From positions 1-48,037 of the forward strand of contig CAAETD010000131.1 of NCBI GenBank assembly GCA_900758885.1: 48,037 nucleotides of DNA. The letters run 5' to 3'. The DNA comes from an uncultured Collinsella sp. Its GTDB lineage: Bacteria; Actinomycetota; Coriobacteriia; Coriobacteriales; Coriobacteriaceae. The stretch's first letter is position 1; each line of letters starts with the position of its first letter. Below the pieces are notes generated by a model. It was not told where the DNA came from and ran no database searches. It worked only from the letters and a program-made list of their open reading frames with translations. A program made the translations under genes and the position numbers. Below are positions 25,292 through 33,611 of this stretch, piece by piece.

Positions 25292-25319
25292 AAAACGCCC
25301 GCCCGTCGGCGGCGCTTTT
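25292..25319 (-). promoter_or_regulatory. Hairpin in the clpC leader
   Basis: Imperfect GC-rich stem bounded by AAAA and TTTT (AAAAGCGCCGCC... GGGCGGGCGTTTT on the minus strand), 32-59 bases before the clpC start. It looks like a weak terminator or attenuator. Confidence 0.4.
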
Positions 25320-25452
25320 GTCTCTTTACCCACAGGTTGTCTATGTTAACAGCTGGAGGAATATCTATAAACCCGGCTCACATGAATGCAGGTTATGACC
25401 GCATCGCGGGACTCACCGCGCGATGCGCGACAGGCGCCCCGCAAGAGAAACC

Positions 25453-26142
25453 CTAGGCGTCTTTCACCACGTCGGGACTCGTCGCACGCGATGCGCGATA
25501 GGCATCGGCCTCCTTGGAGACGCGTTCGAGCAGCTCGGATGTATCGACGCCCTCGACTTGCGCGACCGTTTCCACCGTCTGCATGGCGACCGCCCTCAGG
25601 TACGCGCACGCGCTGTCCCCCAGCTGCTCGAGGTCTATCTCCTCGCCGCCCTCCCGGGCAAAGCCGACCGCCATCACAAAGCCCATGATGCCCGAGACCA
25701 GAAAGCCCACCGCAAAGCTCGAATCTGCCTTGAGCTCTTCTCCGTCGGGGTGGACGATCTCTTTCACGCGGTCGATGATGATCGTATGGATGCCCTGCAC
25801 GACCTGCTCGGCGGCACCCGCCCTCATGGTGATGACGATGCGCCGCAGCAGGCAGCGGACGTCGCGCCGGTCGAACGCCGAAAGGTCGCCCTCGCTCGAA
25901 AAATGCCAGAGGGCATCGGTGATGAGCTCGTTATCCTGCAGCAGCTGGGCTATGGCGATGGCGACGAGTTCATCGAAATCGTGAAAATAGTAGTAAAACG
26001 TTCCGCGATTGCACTGGGCGGCGCGGGTCACCTCGCCAACCGACAGCTCGAAGATGCTGTTGTTCTCGATGAGCTCCCAAAACGCCTCGATGATACGGGT
26101 GCGTGCATCGGGCACATCGGCGTCCTTACGCGGTCTCGCCAT
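25453..26142 (-). CDS. TetR-family transcriptional regulator
   Basis: Regulator of about 229 residues. The N-terminal helix-turn-helix matches TetR (ARTRIIEAFWELIENNSIFE, then VTRAAQCNRGTFYYYFHDFD). The C-terminal ligand domain is not recognisable. Start is ATG at 26142 or GTG at 26151; both overlap the end of the activase gene by 17-26 bases, so the two are translationally coupled. A perfect 21-bp palindrome over the operon promoter (30615-30635) is its likely operator, implying autorepression of the activase-tetR operon. The C-terminal codons are part of an imperfect direct repeat. Confidence 0.88.
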   Translation of the reverse strand: MARPRKDADVPDARTRIIEAFWELIENNSIFELSVGEVTRAAQCNRGTFYYYFHDFDELVAIAIAQLLQDNELITDALWHFSSEGDLSAFDRRDVRCLLRRIVITMRAGAAEQVVQGIHTIIIDRVKEIVHPDGEELKADSSFAVGFLVSGIMGFVMAVGFAREGGEEIDLEQLGDSACAYLRAVAMQTVETVAQVEGVDTSELLERVSKEADAYRASRATSPDVVKDA

Positions 26143-29100
26143 GCGCCTCACCGCACCCCTGCGCCTTGGCGTTCATGATGAGCATCTGAAGACGGTTCTC
26201 CACGTTGGCGAAGCTCACGTCGGGATCGTAGTCGAGCGGCAGGAACTGCGCCGTGGGATACTGCTCCTTGAGCGCATGGATGAGCCCGCGCCCCACGACA
26301 TGGTTGGGCAGACACCCGAACGGCTGCAGGATCACGAAGTTGCGGCAGCCGCGCTTGGCGTGCTCGAGGATCTCCGCCGGAATCAGCACGCCCTCGCCCG
26401 CATCGAACGTATGGTGCAGGATCTTATCGCTCGCGCGCACGAGCTCGGGCATGCGCGTCGGCGGCTCGTAGAGCGGGCTCGCCGCGCCCAGGCGGTCGCA
26501 ACGGTCGTGCGCGAGCTCGAACAGGTTGTCCGCCGTGGCGTACCAGGCCTTTTCGGGCAGCGACAGGTCGACGTGGAACTCGCGCGACTGCGCATGCTTG
26601 TAGAAATAGGTCTTGCGGATCACGTCGGTCATGCGCGCCTCGATGACCTCGAGCCCGTTGTCCTCGAGGTAGCGCTCGATCTCGTGGTTGGCGCCGAGAT
26701 GGAAATTGAGCAGGTACTCGCCCACGATGAGAACGGTCGGATGCGGGTTCGAGCGGTCGTACGGAACGGCGTCCATGATCGCAAGCGCGCGTTTGAAGCC
26801 CGTCGCCTGGCCTCTCAGCCCGGAGCGCTCCATGCCCTCGATAACCTCATCGAGCGCGCGGTCGAACGCAGCGTCCGCCGCGCCCTTCTCGAGCTCGTAG
26901 GGACGGATGCGCCTAAGCATGGCCTCGAGGGCATCGATCATGGGAAGACCGTAGGCGATCTGGATGCTCGGGCCAAGGCCGAGCTTGAAGCCCGGATGCG
27001 CATTGTGGGCATCGACGTCGTCGTTGGTGAGCACCGGGACATAGTCGTATCCCGCGTCGTCGAGCGCGCGGCGCAGCAGGGGCATGTAGTGCGTCAGGCG
27101 GCAGTCGCCGATATACTTGCCAGTCACCACGGCGACGTCGTGCGGGTCGTACTTACCGCTCTCGAGTGCCGCGAGCGCCTCGCCGATCACGATTTGCGCG
27201 GGGAAGCAGATGTCGTTGTGCACATAGCGTTTGCCCAGGCGGATGGCATCCTCGCGCCCGATATCAAGGGCCTCGGCGCGCACGCCCTGATTGCGCATCG
27301 CCGCGGTCATGAGCCTGCAGAACGCATGGGAGGTGTTGGGGACCAGCGCGATCTTGTCGTGCCGGTCGCGCTTGGTGTACTTGACCTTATACGGGTCGTC
27401 GAGCGGATGGACCGCGTGCACCCGGGCGCCCTCGGCACGCTCCTCCGCGCGACGACGGTTGACCGACTCGATAAACGAACGCACGCGAATGCCCATGGGA
27501 CCGGCGACGTCGCTCTCATCGAGCTTGATCATCATCGGAACCTTGGAGCCCATCTCGCCCATCATGCGCGCGATCTCGTCGGTGAGATACGCATCGTGGC
27601 CGCAGCCGAAGCTGCCCATCTGCACGAGCTCGAGCTCGGGCGTCGATGCGACGATGACCGCGCACGACAGCATGCGCGCATGGTAGTTGTTCACGATGTC
27701 GATGCGGCTGTTGGAAAGATCGACGTTGCAGACCCCCGGCACCGCATCGGGCGTCAGCACGGGGATGCCGCGCTCAGAGAAGAGCTTGGGCAGCCCGTGG
27801 TTGACCAGCGGGTCGTTGTGGTACGGGCGCGAAGCGATCACCACCGCGTAGCCGCCGTCCTCGCGCACGTTCTCGAGCACCTGCCTGCCGCGCAGCTGCA
27901 GCTGGTTCTCAAACGTCTCCTGCGCGCGGTCCGCCTGCTCGGTCGCCTTGGCAACCAGGTCGGCATCGATATCGAAGGTCTCCTTGCACCACGCCTTGAG
28001 CTGGCGGTTTCGGTCGCCCTCGTCGTACCAGTGGAACAGCGGCGTATCGAACGGAACGCCGAAACGCTCCTCCGGGTTATCGGAATTGCGCATCACGTAG
28101 GGGTATCCCTTTACGACGGCGCACATCCACTCGCTGGTAGAGGCGGTGTTTTCGGTGGGCACCGTCGTGATGATGGGCATGAAGATGCGGTCGACGCCGG
28201 CGTCGACGAGATTGCGGATGTGCCCGTGGACGAGCTTGGCCGGGAAGCACACGGTGTCGGATGTGACGTGCGCCAGACCGCGCTCGTACATCGCCTTGGT
28301 GCTGCGTCCCGAGACGCGCACCTTAAAGCCGAGCGTGCTGAAGAACGTCGACCAGAACGGCATGGTGTCCCAGAACTCGAGCACACGGGGAATGCCGATC
28401 GTGACATCGCGCCCCCCGCTGACGGGAACCGTGGGGTACGACTCGAACAGCAGCTTCTCGCGGTCGACAAAGAGATTGGGGGCAGCCGCGGTCCGGTCGC
28501 GCCCCGTGCCGGGTGCCTGTGCCTCGCAAGCACCCTGCGGACGCAGCTCCTCCGCCGCGGGAACCTCGCGCACGAGCTCATCCCATGAGATGGCGCCGCC
28601 GCGCGGGCAGCGATTGCCCGTGACGTAAAGCGAGCCGTCGCCAAATGCCACGACCGCGCGCTGGCAGCGGTTGTTGCACCGACGGCAGGTAACGCCGCCG
28701 AACTCGCGATGCTCGAAGCGCTCCACGGCATCGAGCCCGATAAACGACGTGTCGGCGTCGCCCTTGCGGCATTCCTCGCGCGCGAGCAGGGCGATACCGA
28801 TAGCGCCCATCAGCCCCGGGTGGGGCGCACGCGTGACGGGTTTGCCCAGATACTGCTCGAATGCGCGCAGCACCGCGTCGTTTCGGAACGTGCCGCCCTG
28901 GACGACGACTTTGTCGCCCAGACGGTTGAGATTTGAAACGCGAATGACCTTGGTGAACACGTTCTCGATAATCGAACGGCAGAGACCGGCCATGATGTCG
29001 CCCGGACCCTTACCGCGCCGCTGCTCGGAAACGACGCTGCTGTTCATGAACACCGTGCAGCGGCTGCCGAGAACGGCGGGGGCTTTGGACGAAAATGCCT

Positions 29101-30565
29101 CGGTCGCGATATCCTCAACGGCTATTCCGAGGTTTTTGGCAAAACCCTCGAGGAACGAGCCGCAGCCCGCAGAGCACGCCTCGTTGACGACGATATCGGT
29201 CAGCACGCCGTGGTTGAGCCAGATGGCCTTCATATCCTGTCCGCCGATGTCGAGCACGAAGGTCGCATCGGGAACGCATGCGCACGCGGCGCGGGCGTGC
29301 GCGACCGTCTCGACCGTATGGTAGTCGGCGTGGAACGCGCGCGCGAAAAGCTCCTCGCCGTATCCCGTGGTGCCCACGGCATCGATCGCAAGCGTGACTC
29401 CCGCTGTCTCCCAGCGGTTCTTCAAGCTGACAAGACCCTGTTGGGCGACGTCGAGCGGTCTGCCGTTATTAGACGCGTAGAACGAATCGACAAGCTCACC
29501 CGCCTCATCGACCAGGGCGAACTTGGTCGTCGTGCTCCCCGAATCGATACCGAGCGCCACACGCACCGTCTCTCCGGGCGCATACGCATCCGGACCCTTT
29601 GCCGGCGTCTCTTTGCCATGGCGTGCCGTAAAATCCGCCTGCTCGGCAGGTGTGGCAAAAAAGGGCTGGGCAAGACGTCCCTCCCCGCTTGCGGGCGCGA
29701 CCGTCTCGAGCTTATCCAGCCGGACAAAAGCGTCGGGAAGGTCGATCGGTTGGGACGATGCGAACATGTCGGTCAGCGACAGGGCGGCACCGCGCGCGAC
29801 CATGATCTGCGGATCGCGCGGGACGATAACCTGATCGTCCGATAGATTCAGTTGCTCCCGGAACACGCGGACCAGCGTGGGGTTGTAGGCGAGCGTACCG
29901 CCCTCGAAGATTACCGGCGGCTCGATGTCGATACCCTGGGCCAGACCGCCGATCGTTTGGCGGGCGACCGCGTGAAGCGCCGAAAGCGCCAGGTCGGTGG
30001 TAGGAATGCCCTCGTTGAGCAGCGGCTGGATATCGGTCTTTGCGTACACGCCGCAGCGGCCCGAGACCTCGTGGACGGTCGTTCCCCGGCTTGCGAGCTG
30101 CTCGAACTCGCCCGATTCGGTGCCGACCCCCATGAGCTTTGCCATCTCGTCGATAAATGCACCGGTACCGCCTGCGCACGAGCCGTTCATGCGCATGTCG
30201 GCAACCTCGATGTCTCCCTTATCGTTGGTGCGGAAGAAGATTATCTTGGCGTCTTGGCCGCCCAGCTCGATGGCGCAGCGCGTCTGCGGATAGAACCTGC
30301 TGATCGCGAGCGCGTTGGCGACCACCTCCTGAACGTACGAGGCGCCCAGCGCGGTCGCGATATCGCGCGCACCCGAGCCGGTCACCGCAACGCGCAGCGA
30401 CTCATGGGGAAAGCGCTCGGCGAGCTCGGCGAGCATGGCGCGCACGCTCGCTGTCTGACACGCCCCGTGGCGGCGATATCCCCACCACGCCTCGGTCATA
30501 TCCTCGTGCATCGCGTAAACTTTGGTCGTCGTCGACCCTACGTCCAGTCCTACTAGCAACGCCAT
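26126..30565 (-). CDS. Giant 2-hydroxyacyl-CoA dehydratase activase-like protein (BcrAD/BadFG x2 + DUF2229 + dehydratase-like)
   Basis: Fusion protein of 1479 residues. The first ASKHA ATPase domain starts LVGLDVGSTTTKVYA (about 3-17), with GSCAGGTGAFIDEMA and GRCGVYAKTD as cysteines for a [4Fe-4S] cluster. The second starts VALGIDSGSTTTKFALVD (about 332) with NEACSAGCGSFLEGFA and GSRCTVFMNSS. A four-cysteine knot (CRRCNNRC... RCP) lies at about 625-645, then DUF2229 (about 700-1000) and a dehydratase D-component-like C-terminus. Activases of this type use ATP to push an electron into a dehydratase or related iron-sulfur enzyme. The true substrate is unknown; no separate dehydratase subunits are adjacent. 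ATG at 30565, stop overlapping tetR. Confidence 0.88.
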   Translation of the reverse strand: MALLVGLDVGSTTTKVYAMHEDMTEAWWGYRRHGACQTASVRAMLAELAERFPHESLRVAVTGSGARDIATALGASYVQEVVANALAISRFYPQTRCAIELGGQDAKIIFFRTNDKGDIEVADMRMNGSCAGGTGAFIDEMAKLMGVGTESGEFEQLASRGTTVHEVSGRCGVYAKTDIQPLLNEGIPTTDLALSALHAVARQTIGGLAQGIDIEPPVIFEGGTLAYNPTLVRVFREQLNLSDDQVIVPRDPQIMVARGAALSLTDMFASSQPIDLPDAFVRLDKLETVAPASGEGRLAQPFFATPAEQADFTARHGKETPAKGPDAYAPGETVRVALGIDSGSTTTKFALVDEAGELVDSFYASNNGRPLDVAQQGLVSLKNRWETAGVTLAIDAVGTTGYGEELFARAFHADYHTVETVAHARAACACVPDATFVLDIGGQDMKAIWLNHGVLTDIVVNEACSAGCGSFLEGFAKNLGIAVEDIATEAFSSKAPAVLGSRCTVFMNSSVVSEQRRGKGPGDIMAGLCRSIIENVFTKVIRVSNLNRLGDKVVVQGGTFRNDAVLRAFEQYLGKPVTRAPHPGLMGAIGIALLAREECRKGDADTSFIGLDAVERFEHREFGGVTCRRCNNRCQRAVVAFGDGSLYVTGNRCPRGGAISWDELVREVPAAEELRPQGACEAQAPGTGRDRTAAAPNLFVDREKLLFESYPTVPVSGGRDVTIGIPRVLEFWDTMPFWSTFFSTLGFKVRVSGRSTKAMYERGLAHVTSDTVCFPAKLVHGHIRNLVDAGVDRIFMPIITTVPTENTASTSEWMCAVVKGYPYVMRNSDNPEERFGVPFDTPLFHWYDEGDRNRQLKAWCKETFDIDADLVAKATEQADRAQETFENQLQLRGRQVLENVREDGGYAVVIASRPYHNDPLVNHGLPKLFSERGIPVLTPDAVPGVCNVDLSNSRIDIVNNYHARMLSCAVIVASTPELELVQMGSFGCGHDAYLTDEIARMMGEMGSKVPMMIKLDESDVAGPMGIRVRSFIESVNRRRAEERAEGARVHAVHPLDDPYKVKYTKRDRHDKIALVPNTSHAFCRLMTAAMRNQGVRAEALDIGREDAIRLGKRYVHNDICFPAQIVIGEALAALESGKYDPHDVAVVTGKYIGDCRLTHYMPLLRRALDDAGYDYVPVLTNDDVDAHNAHPGFKLGLGPSIQIAYGLPMIDALEAMLRRIRPYELEKGAADAAFDRALDEVIEGMERSGLRGQATGFKRALAIMDAVPYDRSNPHPTVLIVGEYLLNFHLGANHEIERYLEDNGLEVIEARMTDVIRKTYFYKHAQSREFHVDLSLPEKAWYATADNLFELAHDRCDRLGAASPLYEPPTRMPELVRASDKILHHTFDAGEGVLIPAEILEHAKRGCRNFVILQPFGCLPNHVVGRGLIHALKEQYPTAQFLPLDYDPDVSFANVENRLQMLIMNAKAQGCGEAHGETA

Positions 30566-30597
30566 AATGCTCCGTCTCTCGCATTTTTCCTGCTAGA

Positions 30598-30635
30598 GAT
30601 ATACCACTCTACGTAATACAACAGACTGTTGTATT
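30598..30635 (-). promoter_or_regulatory. Promoter and TetR-type operator of the activase operon
   Basis: AATACAACAG-A-CTGTTGTATT (30615-30635) is a perfect palindrome. On the minus strand it covers the -35 region of an extended -10, TG-G-TATATC (30606-30598). Confidence 0.8.
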
Positions 30636-30647
30636 TAAACTCCGTAT

Positions 30648-30681
30648 AAAAAGCGGCTGCCGAAACGCTTCAGCAGCCGCC
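30648..30681 (-). terminator. Terminator of the DUF2798 gene
   Basis: GCGGCTGC and GCAGCCGC with TTTTTA following on the minus strand. The 165 bases between it and the gene hold nothing recognisable. Confidence 0.75.
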
Positions 30682-30846
30682 GAATGCACCAACAGATTGT
30701 TCTGCGCGCTAGCACGTCGGGCAACGGAGCAGCACGGGCCCTCCGGTCATGCGCACCGCTCACGCCCGCAATGTCGCCGAGAGAGCTATCCACGCTTAGG
30801 GCTCCAACCAAGCAAGTCGCCCGCGCTCAGCAGATCCCTAAGCGAG

Positions 30847-31395
30847 CTACTCGCACTCAGAAGCCATAGCCTGCTCCAAGAGCTCGGCATGCTCCTCCTC
30901 GAAAACCGTCCCCACAGGGAAGGCGCGACGGAAGACGAAGTGGGAAATCGGACCGGCTACCAAAAGGTTCCACGGCAGCGCCATCACAAAATTATGCGGG
31001 ATGTTGATCATCCAGATCGCGGGCACGGAATACAGGTTCGCAAGGATGCCGCCGGGCATGTGCGTCAGACCCTCGCAGGCACCGTACAGCGACATGATGA
31101 TGACCATGGGAACGACCATGCAGGAGCTGACGGCGAGCGTCATGGCAAGTGGCGAGCTCTTGCCCGGCGTGACCAAGTACTTAAAGGCGAAACCCTTGGC
31201 GAGCGGGCTGGCGACGAACCAGTCGCAGCACATGGCAAAAATGTAGGCAACGGGGAAGCCGAGCCACGCAGCGGCAACGACCTCGCCGTTGATGGCCCCG
31301 TGCTGCAGGGCAACGTTGTAGATGCTCATCCAGAGCACCATGCAAAAGCACATGATAAAGGTGAACAGCAGGCTCTCTCGTTTGTTGATAGGCAT
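30847..31395 (-). CDS. DUF2798 membrane protein
   Basis: Membrane protein of 182 residues with four predicted segments in two similar halves (LLFTFIMCFCMVLWMSIYN and AVSSCMVVPMVIIMSLYGA), typical of two DUF2798 units. Function unknown; no transporter motifs are visible. The ATG at 31395 (MPINKRES) is preceded by AGAGGA ten bases away; an earlier in-frame ATG at 31455 lies inside the leader. It is preceded by a leader with a strong terminator-like hairpin, so expression may be attenuated. Ends with EEEHAELLEQAMASECE. Confidence 0.75.
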   Translation of the reverse strand: MPINKRESLLFTFIMCFCMVLWMSIYNVALQHGAINGEVVAAAWLGFPVAYIFAMCCDWFVASPLAKGFAFKYLVTPGKSSPLAMTLAVSSCMVVPMVIIMSLYGACEGLTHMPGGILANLYSVPAIWMINIPHNFVMALPWNLLVAGPISHFVFRRAFPVGTVFEEEHAELLEQAMASECE

Positions 31396-31436
31396 AAAGG
31401 GCAGATTCCTCTCTGTGTTGTACCGCGGCGCCACGC

Positions 31437-31490
31437 AACAAAAACGGGCGGGCAAGATGGAGCTGTTGGAACTTCATCTCGCCCGCCCGT
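31437..31490 (-). promoter_or_regulatory. Leader terminator/attenuator of the DUF2798 gene
   Basis: On the minus strand ACGGGCGGGC and GATG pair with CATCTTGCCCGCCCGT (16 positions, one imperfect), then TTTTTGTTG, 42 bases before the start codon. A promoter-like TGCTAGGCT lies upstream at about 31529-31537. GTACC before and GGTAC after the stem could form a competing pairing. Confidence 0.6.
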
Positions 31491-31605
31491 GGTACGCGCG
31501 TCTGCGACTACTTATGTGGTGGAACCAGCCTAGCACGAAACGCATGCGCTTCGTAAGCGTTGAGTTTATGAAGATGCAGGGCACCGATAATCCCCCGACC
31601 CCATA

Positions 31606-31673
31606 AGTTGCGGTGGAATACGGACTGTTTTGACCCTTTAAGCAGCAATTCAATCCCTATTTCACCGCAACTC
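31606..31673. repeat. Imperfect palindromic element
   Basis: AGTTGCGGTGGAATACGG at the left and CCCTATTTCACCGCAACT at the right are reverse complements with three mismatches, separated by about 32 bases. It resembles a short non-autonomous or REP-like element. The rest of 31396-31708 is the DUF2798 leader and the thrE terminator. Confidence 0.7.
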
Positions 31674-31675
31674 AT

Positions 31676-31708
31676 TTGGTGCAAAGTAACCTGTCCCCCT
31701 TGTACCAA
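31676..31708 (-). terminator. thrE terminator of the GGGGACAG type
   Basis: On the minus strand TTGGTACAAG... CTTTGCACCAA encloses GGGGGACAGGTTA, directly after the thrE stop. Sixth example of this loop motif. Confidence 0.6.
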
Positions 31709-33277
31709 TTAGCTGGTGTGGCGCCAGCGAGGGTCGGTGAGGGTTCTCGCCACACCCAGGCCAACGGGCAAAAACGCCACGATGAGCACTGCGCGCACAA
31801 ACCAGCCGAGCATATTGACTGTGTCGAAGGTGCACATGTAATACATAGAGCGATAGAGATACAGACCGGGCACCATAATGACAATCGAAGGCACCGTGAG
31901 AGCGATGCGCGGGTAGGTGAGCTTGACTTCGGCCAAGCTTGCCAGCAGACCCGATACCAGCGCGCCGATAAACGCTGCTGCCTCGGGAGGCATTCCCGTG
32001 CTGAGGCCCAGGAAGGGAATCATCATCGGCGCATCGACAAGGGTCAGACGCAGGGTATTGGACACGGCGCCGATCAACCCAGCTGCCGCGGCCATCTTTA
32101 CCGGGCTGTTGAACATCACCGAGAAGCCGAATACGCCAACGAAGCTCATCACCACGCGCAAGAGCGTAAGGGCAAACGGCGAAAGGCCGAGCGGGGCAAA
32201 ATCATCCGGTGCCAGCCCCACACACTCGGCAACCATCCAGCCCACAAGGGTCGCCATCACAATAATCGACACGGCATACGAAAGACGCTCGATACCGCTT
32301 CGCATGTCGAGCTTGGCGATGTCGAGGCCTGCCGTAATGAGGGGAAAGCCGGGAATCACAAAGAGCATGGCGCCGATATAGCCTTCTTGGTGCGACATTG
32401 CCCCCGGTATGACCTGGCCAAGGCCGAGCAATGCCAGCAGATACGAAACGCAAGCGAGCGCAACGCCGGTCGTCAGCGCGCTGAACTGACCAAGGCCTTG
32501 CTTGAGAATATGGGAGCGGGCAAAGTTGCCGACACCCGCGCCCACGAACGCGCATGCCATCTCAATAGGACCGCCGCCGAGCAAAAAGACGAAGGCGCCA
32601 CAGGCACAGGCCGCCGCAAGGCCCTGTTGCCAAGGCGCGTAATCAGGTTTTGAACTCTCAACGGTCTTGAGCATCTCGTGATACTCGTGCACCGTGAAGC
32701 GACGACCATAGGTCTCGATTTCCTTGAGGAAACTCTCCATCATCCAAATGCGATGGGTATTGACTCCCGTTGTGGGCAGGCTGACAACCTCGTTAAAGCA
32801 GTGGCCATCTTCGATGCAGGTGCACTCAAACGACAGAAGACTTAAGTCAACGTGGATGGTGACACCGAGTACGGCGGCAACACGATTCATGGTATCGCGC
32901 ACGCGCCAGGCACCCGTTCCACTTGCCAGCATAAGCATGCCGGTGCGGCAGATGATGGATGATTTATCGGTGAGCGGCGCATCGACGGCAAGTTCATCGC
33001 CTGCCGTCACGATCTGGTGCCAGTCAGTTTTCATATGGAGCGCGCCGGCACGAACGCCGTGATGCATGGGGGCTCTCGAAAGCAGCGAGTCAAGGCGCGA
33101 AGGCTGTGGGGGCTCCGTTAATTCGCCCTCGTCCTCGTCGGGCTCTTCATCGACCAGATCAAATGAGTCAAGCGATGCCGGCTCACGACGATCGATTAGC
33201 TCCTCATCCTCATCATCAAAGTAATTGAACTGATCGAGCATGTCCTCTTCGATTGCACGCTCGCTCGCGTCGTCCAT
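31709..33277 (-). CDS. thrE: ThrE-family threonine/serine exporter
   Basis: Protein of 522 residues. An acidic, disordered N-terminus of about 70 residues is followed by a cytosolic ThrE domain (MLASGTGAWRVRDTMNRVAA, FNEVVSLPTTGVNTHR) and about ten membrane segments spanning the ThrE and ThrE_2 halves (GGGPIEMACAFVGAGVGNFA, AMLFVIPGFPLITAG, TVPSIVIMVPGLYLYRSMY). Proton-coupled export of L-threonine and L-serine is the known role of Corynebacterium ThrE. Many bacteria split the two halves into separate genes; here they are one chain. GGAAGGGAG precedes the ATG. Confidence 0.88.
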   Translation of the reverse strand: MDDASERAIEEDMLDQFNYFDDEDEELIDRREPASLDSFDLVDEEPDEDEGELTEPPQPSRLDSLLSRAPMHHGVRAGALHMKTDWHQIVTAGDELAVDAPLTDKSSIICRTGMLMLASGTGAWRVRDTMNRVAAVLGVTIHVDLSLLSFECTCIEDGHCFNEVVSLPTTGVNTHRIWMMESFLKEIETYGRRFTVHEYHEMLKTVESSKPDYAPWQQGLAAACACGAFVFLLGGGPIEMACAFVGAGVGNFARSHILKQGLGQFSALTTGVALACVSYLLALLGLGQVIPGAMSHQEGYIGAMLFVIPGFPLITAGLDIAKLDMRSGIERLSYAVSIIVMATLVGWMVAECVGLAPDDFAPLGLSPFALTLLRVVMSFVGVFGFSVMFNSPVKMAAAAGLIGAVSNTLRLTLVDAPMMIPFLGLSTGMPPEAAAFIGALVSGLLASLAEVKLTYPRIALTVPSIVIMVPGLYLYRSMYYMCTFDTVNMLGWFVRAVLIVAFLPVGLGVARTLTDPRWRHTS

Positions 33278-33404
33278 ATAGACGCTCCCTTCCTACCGAC
33301 TAACCCCCATCCTAGGCAGCAACGGCTAAAGGAAACATAAAAGAGACGGCTGTCATGCATGGAAGGCGCAAACCTCCAATGCGTCGGTAGACCCCCAACG
33401 ACTA

Positions 33405-33449
33405 GGACTGTCCCCAAGTGCCGGCACAAAAGGAACGTCCCTAAGTGCC
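33405..33449 (-). repeat. Tandem GGCACTT(A/G)GGGAC elements
   Basis: Two adjacent copies on the minus strand: GGCACTTAGGGACGTTCC closing with GTGCC as a hairpin (33449-33423), then GGCACTTGGGGACAGTCC (33422-33405). They lie between thrE and the insertion sequence and share the GGGACAG core. The rest of 33278-33487 holds no gene. Confidence 0.7.
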
Positions 33450-33611
33450 AACCAGGGCAACACCGCAGATAGAGGACGGACAGACACTATGACCCAATCC
33501 GAGGGCACTAAAAAGATAGGAGCCCCCGCTCGTGACCGCGGGTCGGGGCTGCGACAATGATGTCGAAGTGCCATAGGCGCAGCCGCGCCGCAACGAGGTT
33601 GGGAGGCTCCC

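Noticed and set aside
26009..28588. 859-codon open frame opposite the activase gene
   Set aside because: Long antisense frame caused by codon bias; the minus-strand protein has clear domains over the whole length.
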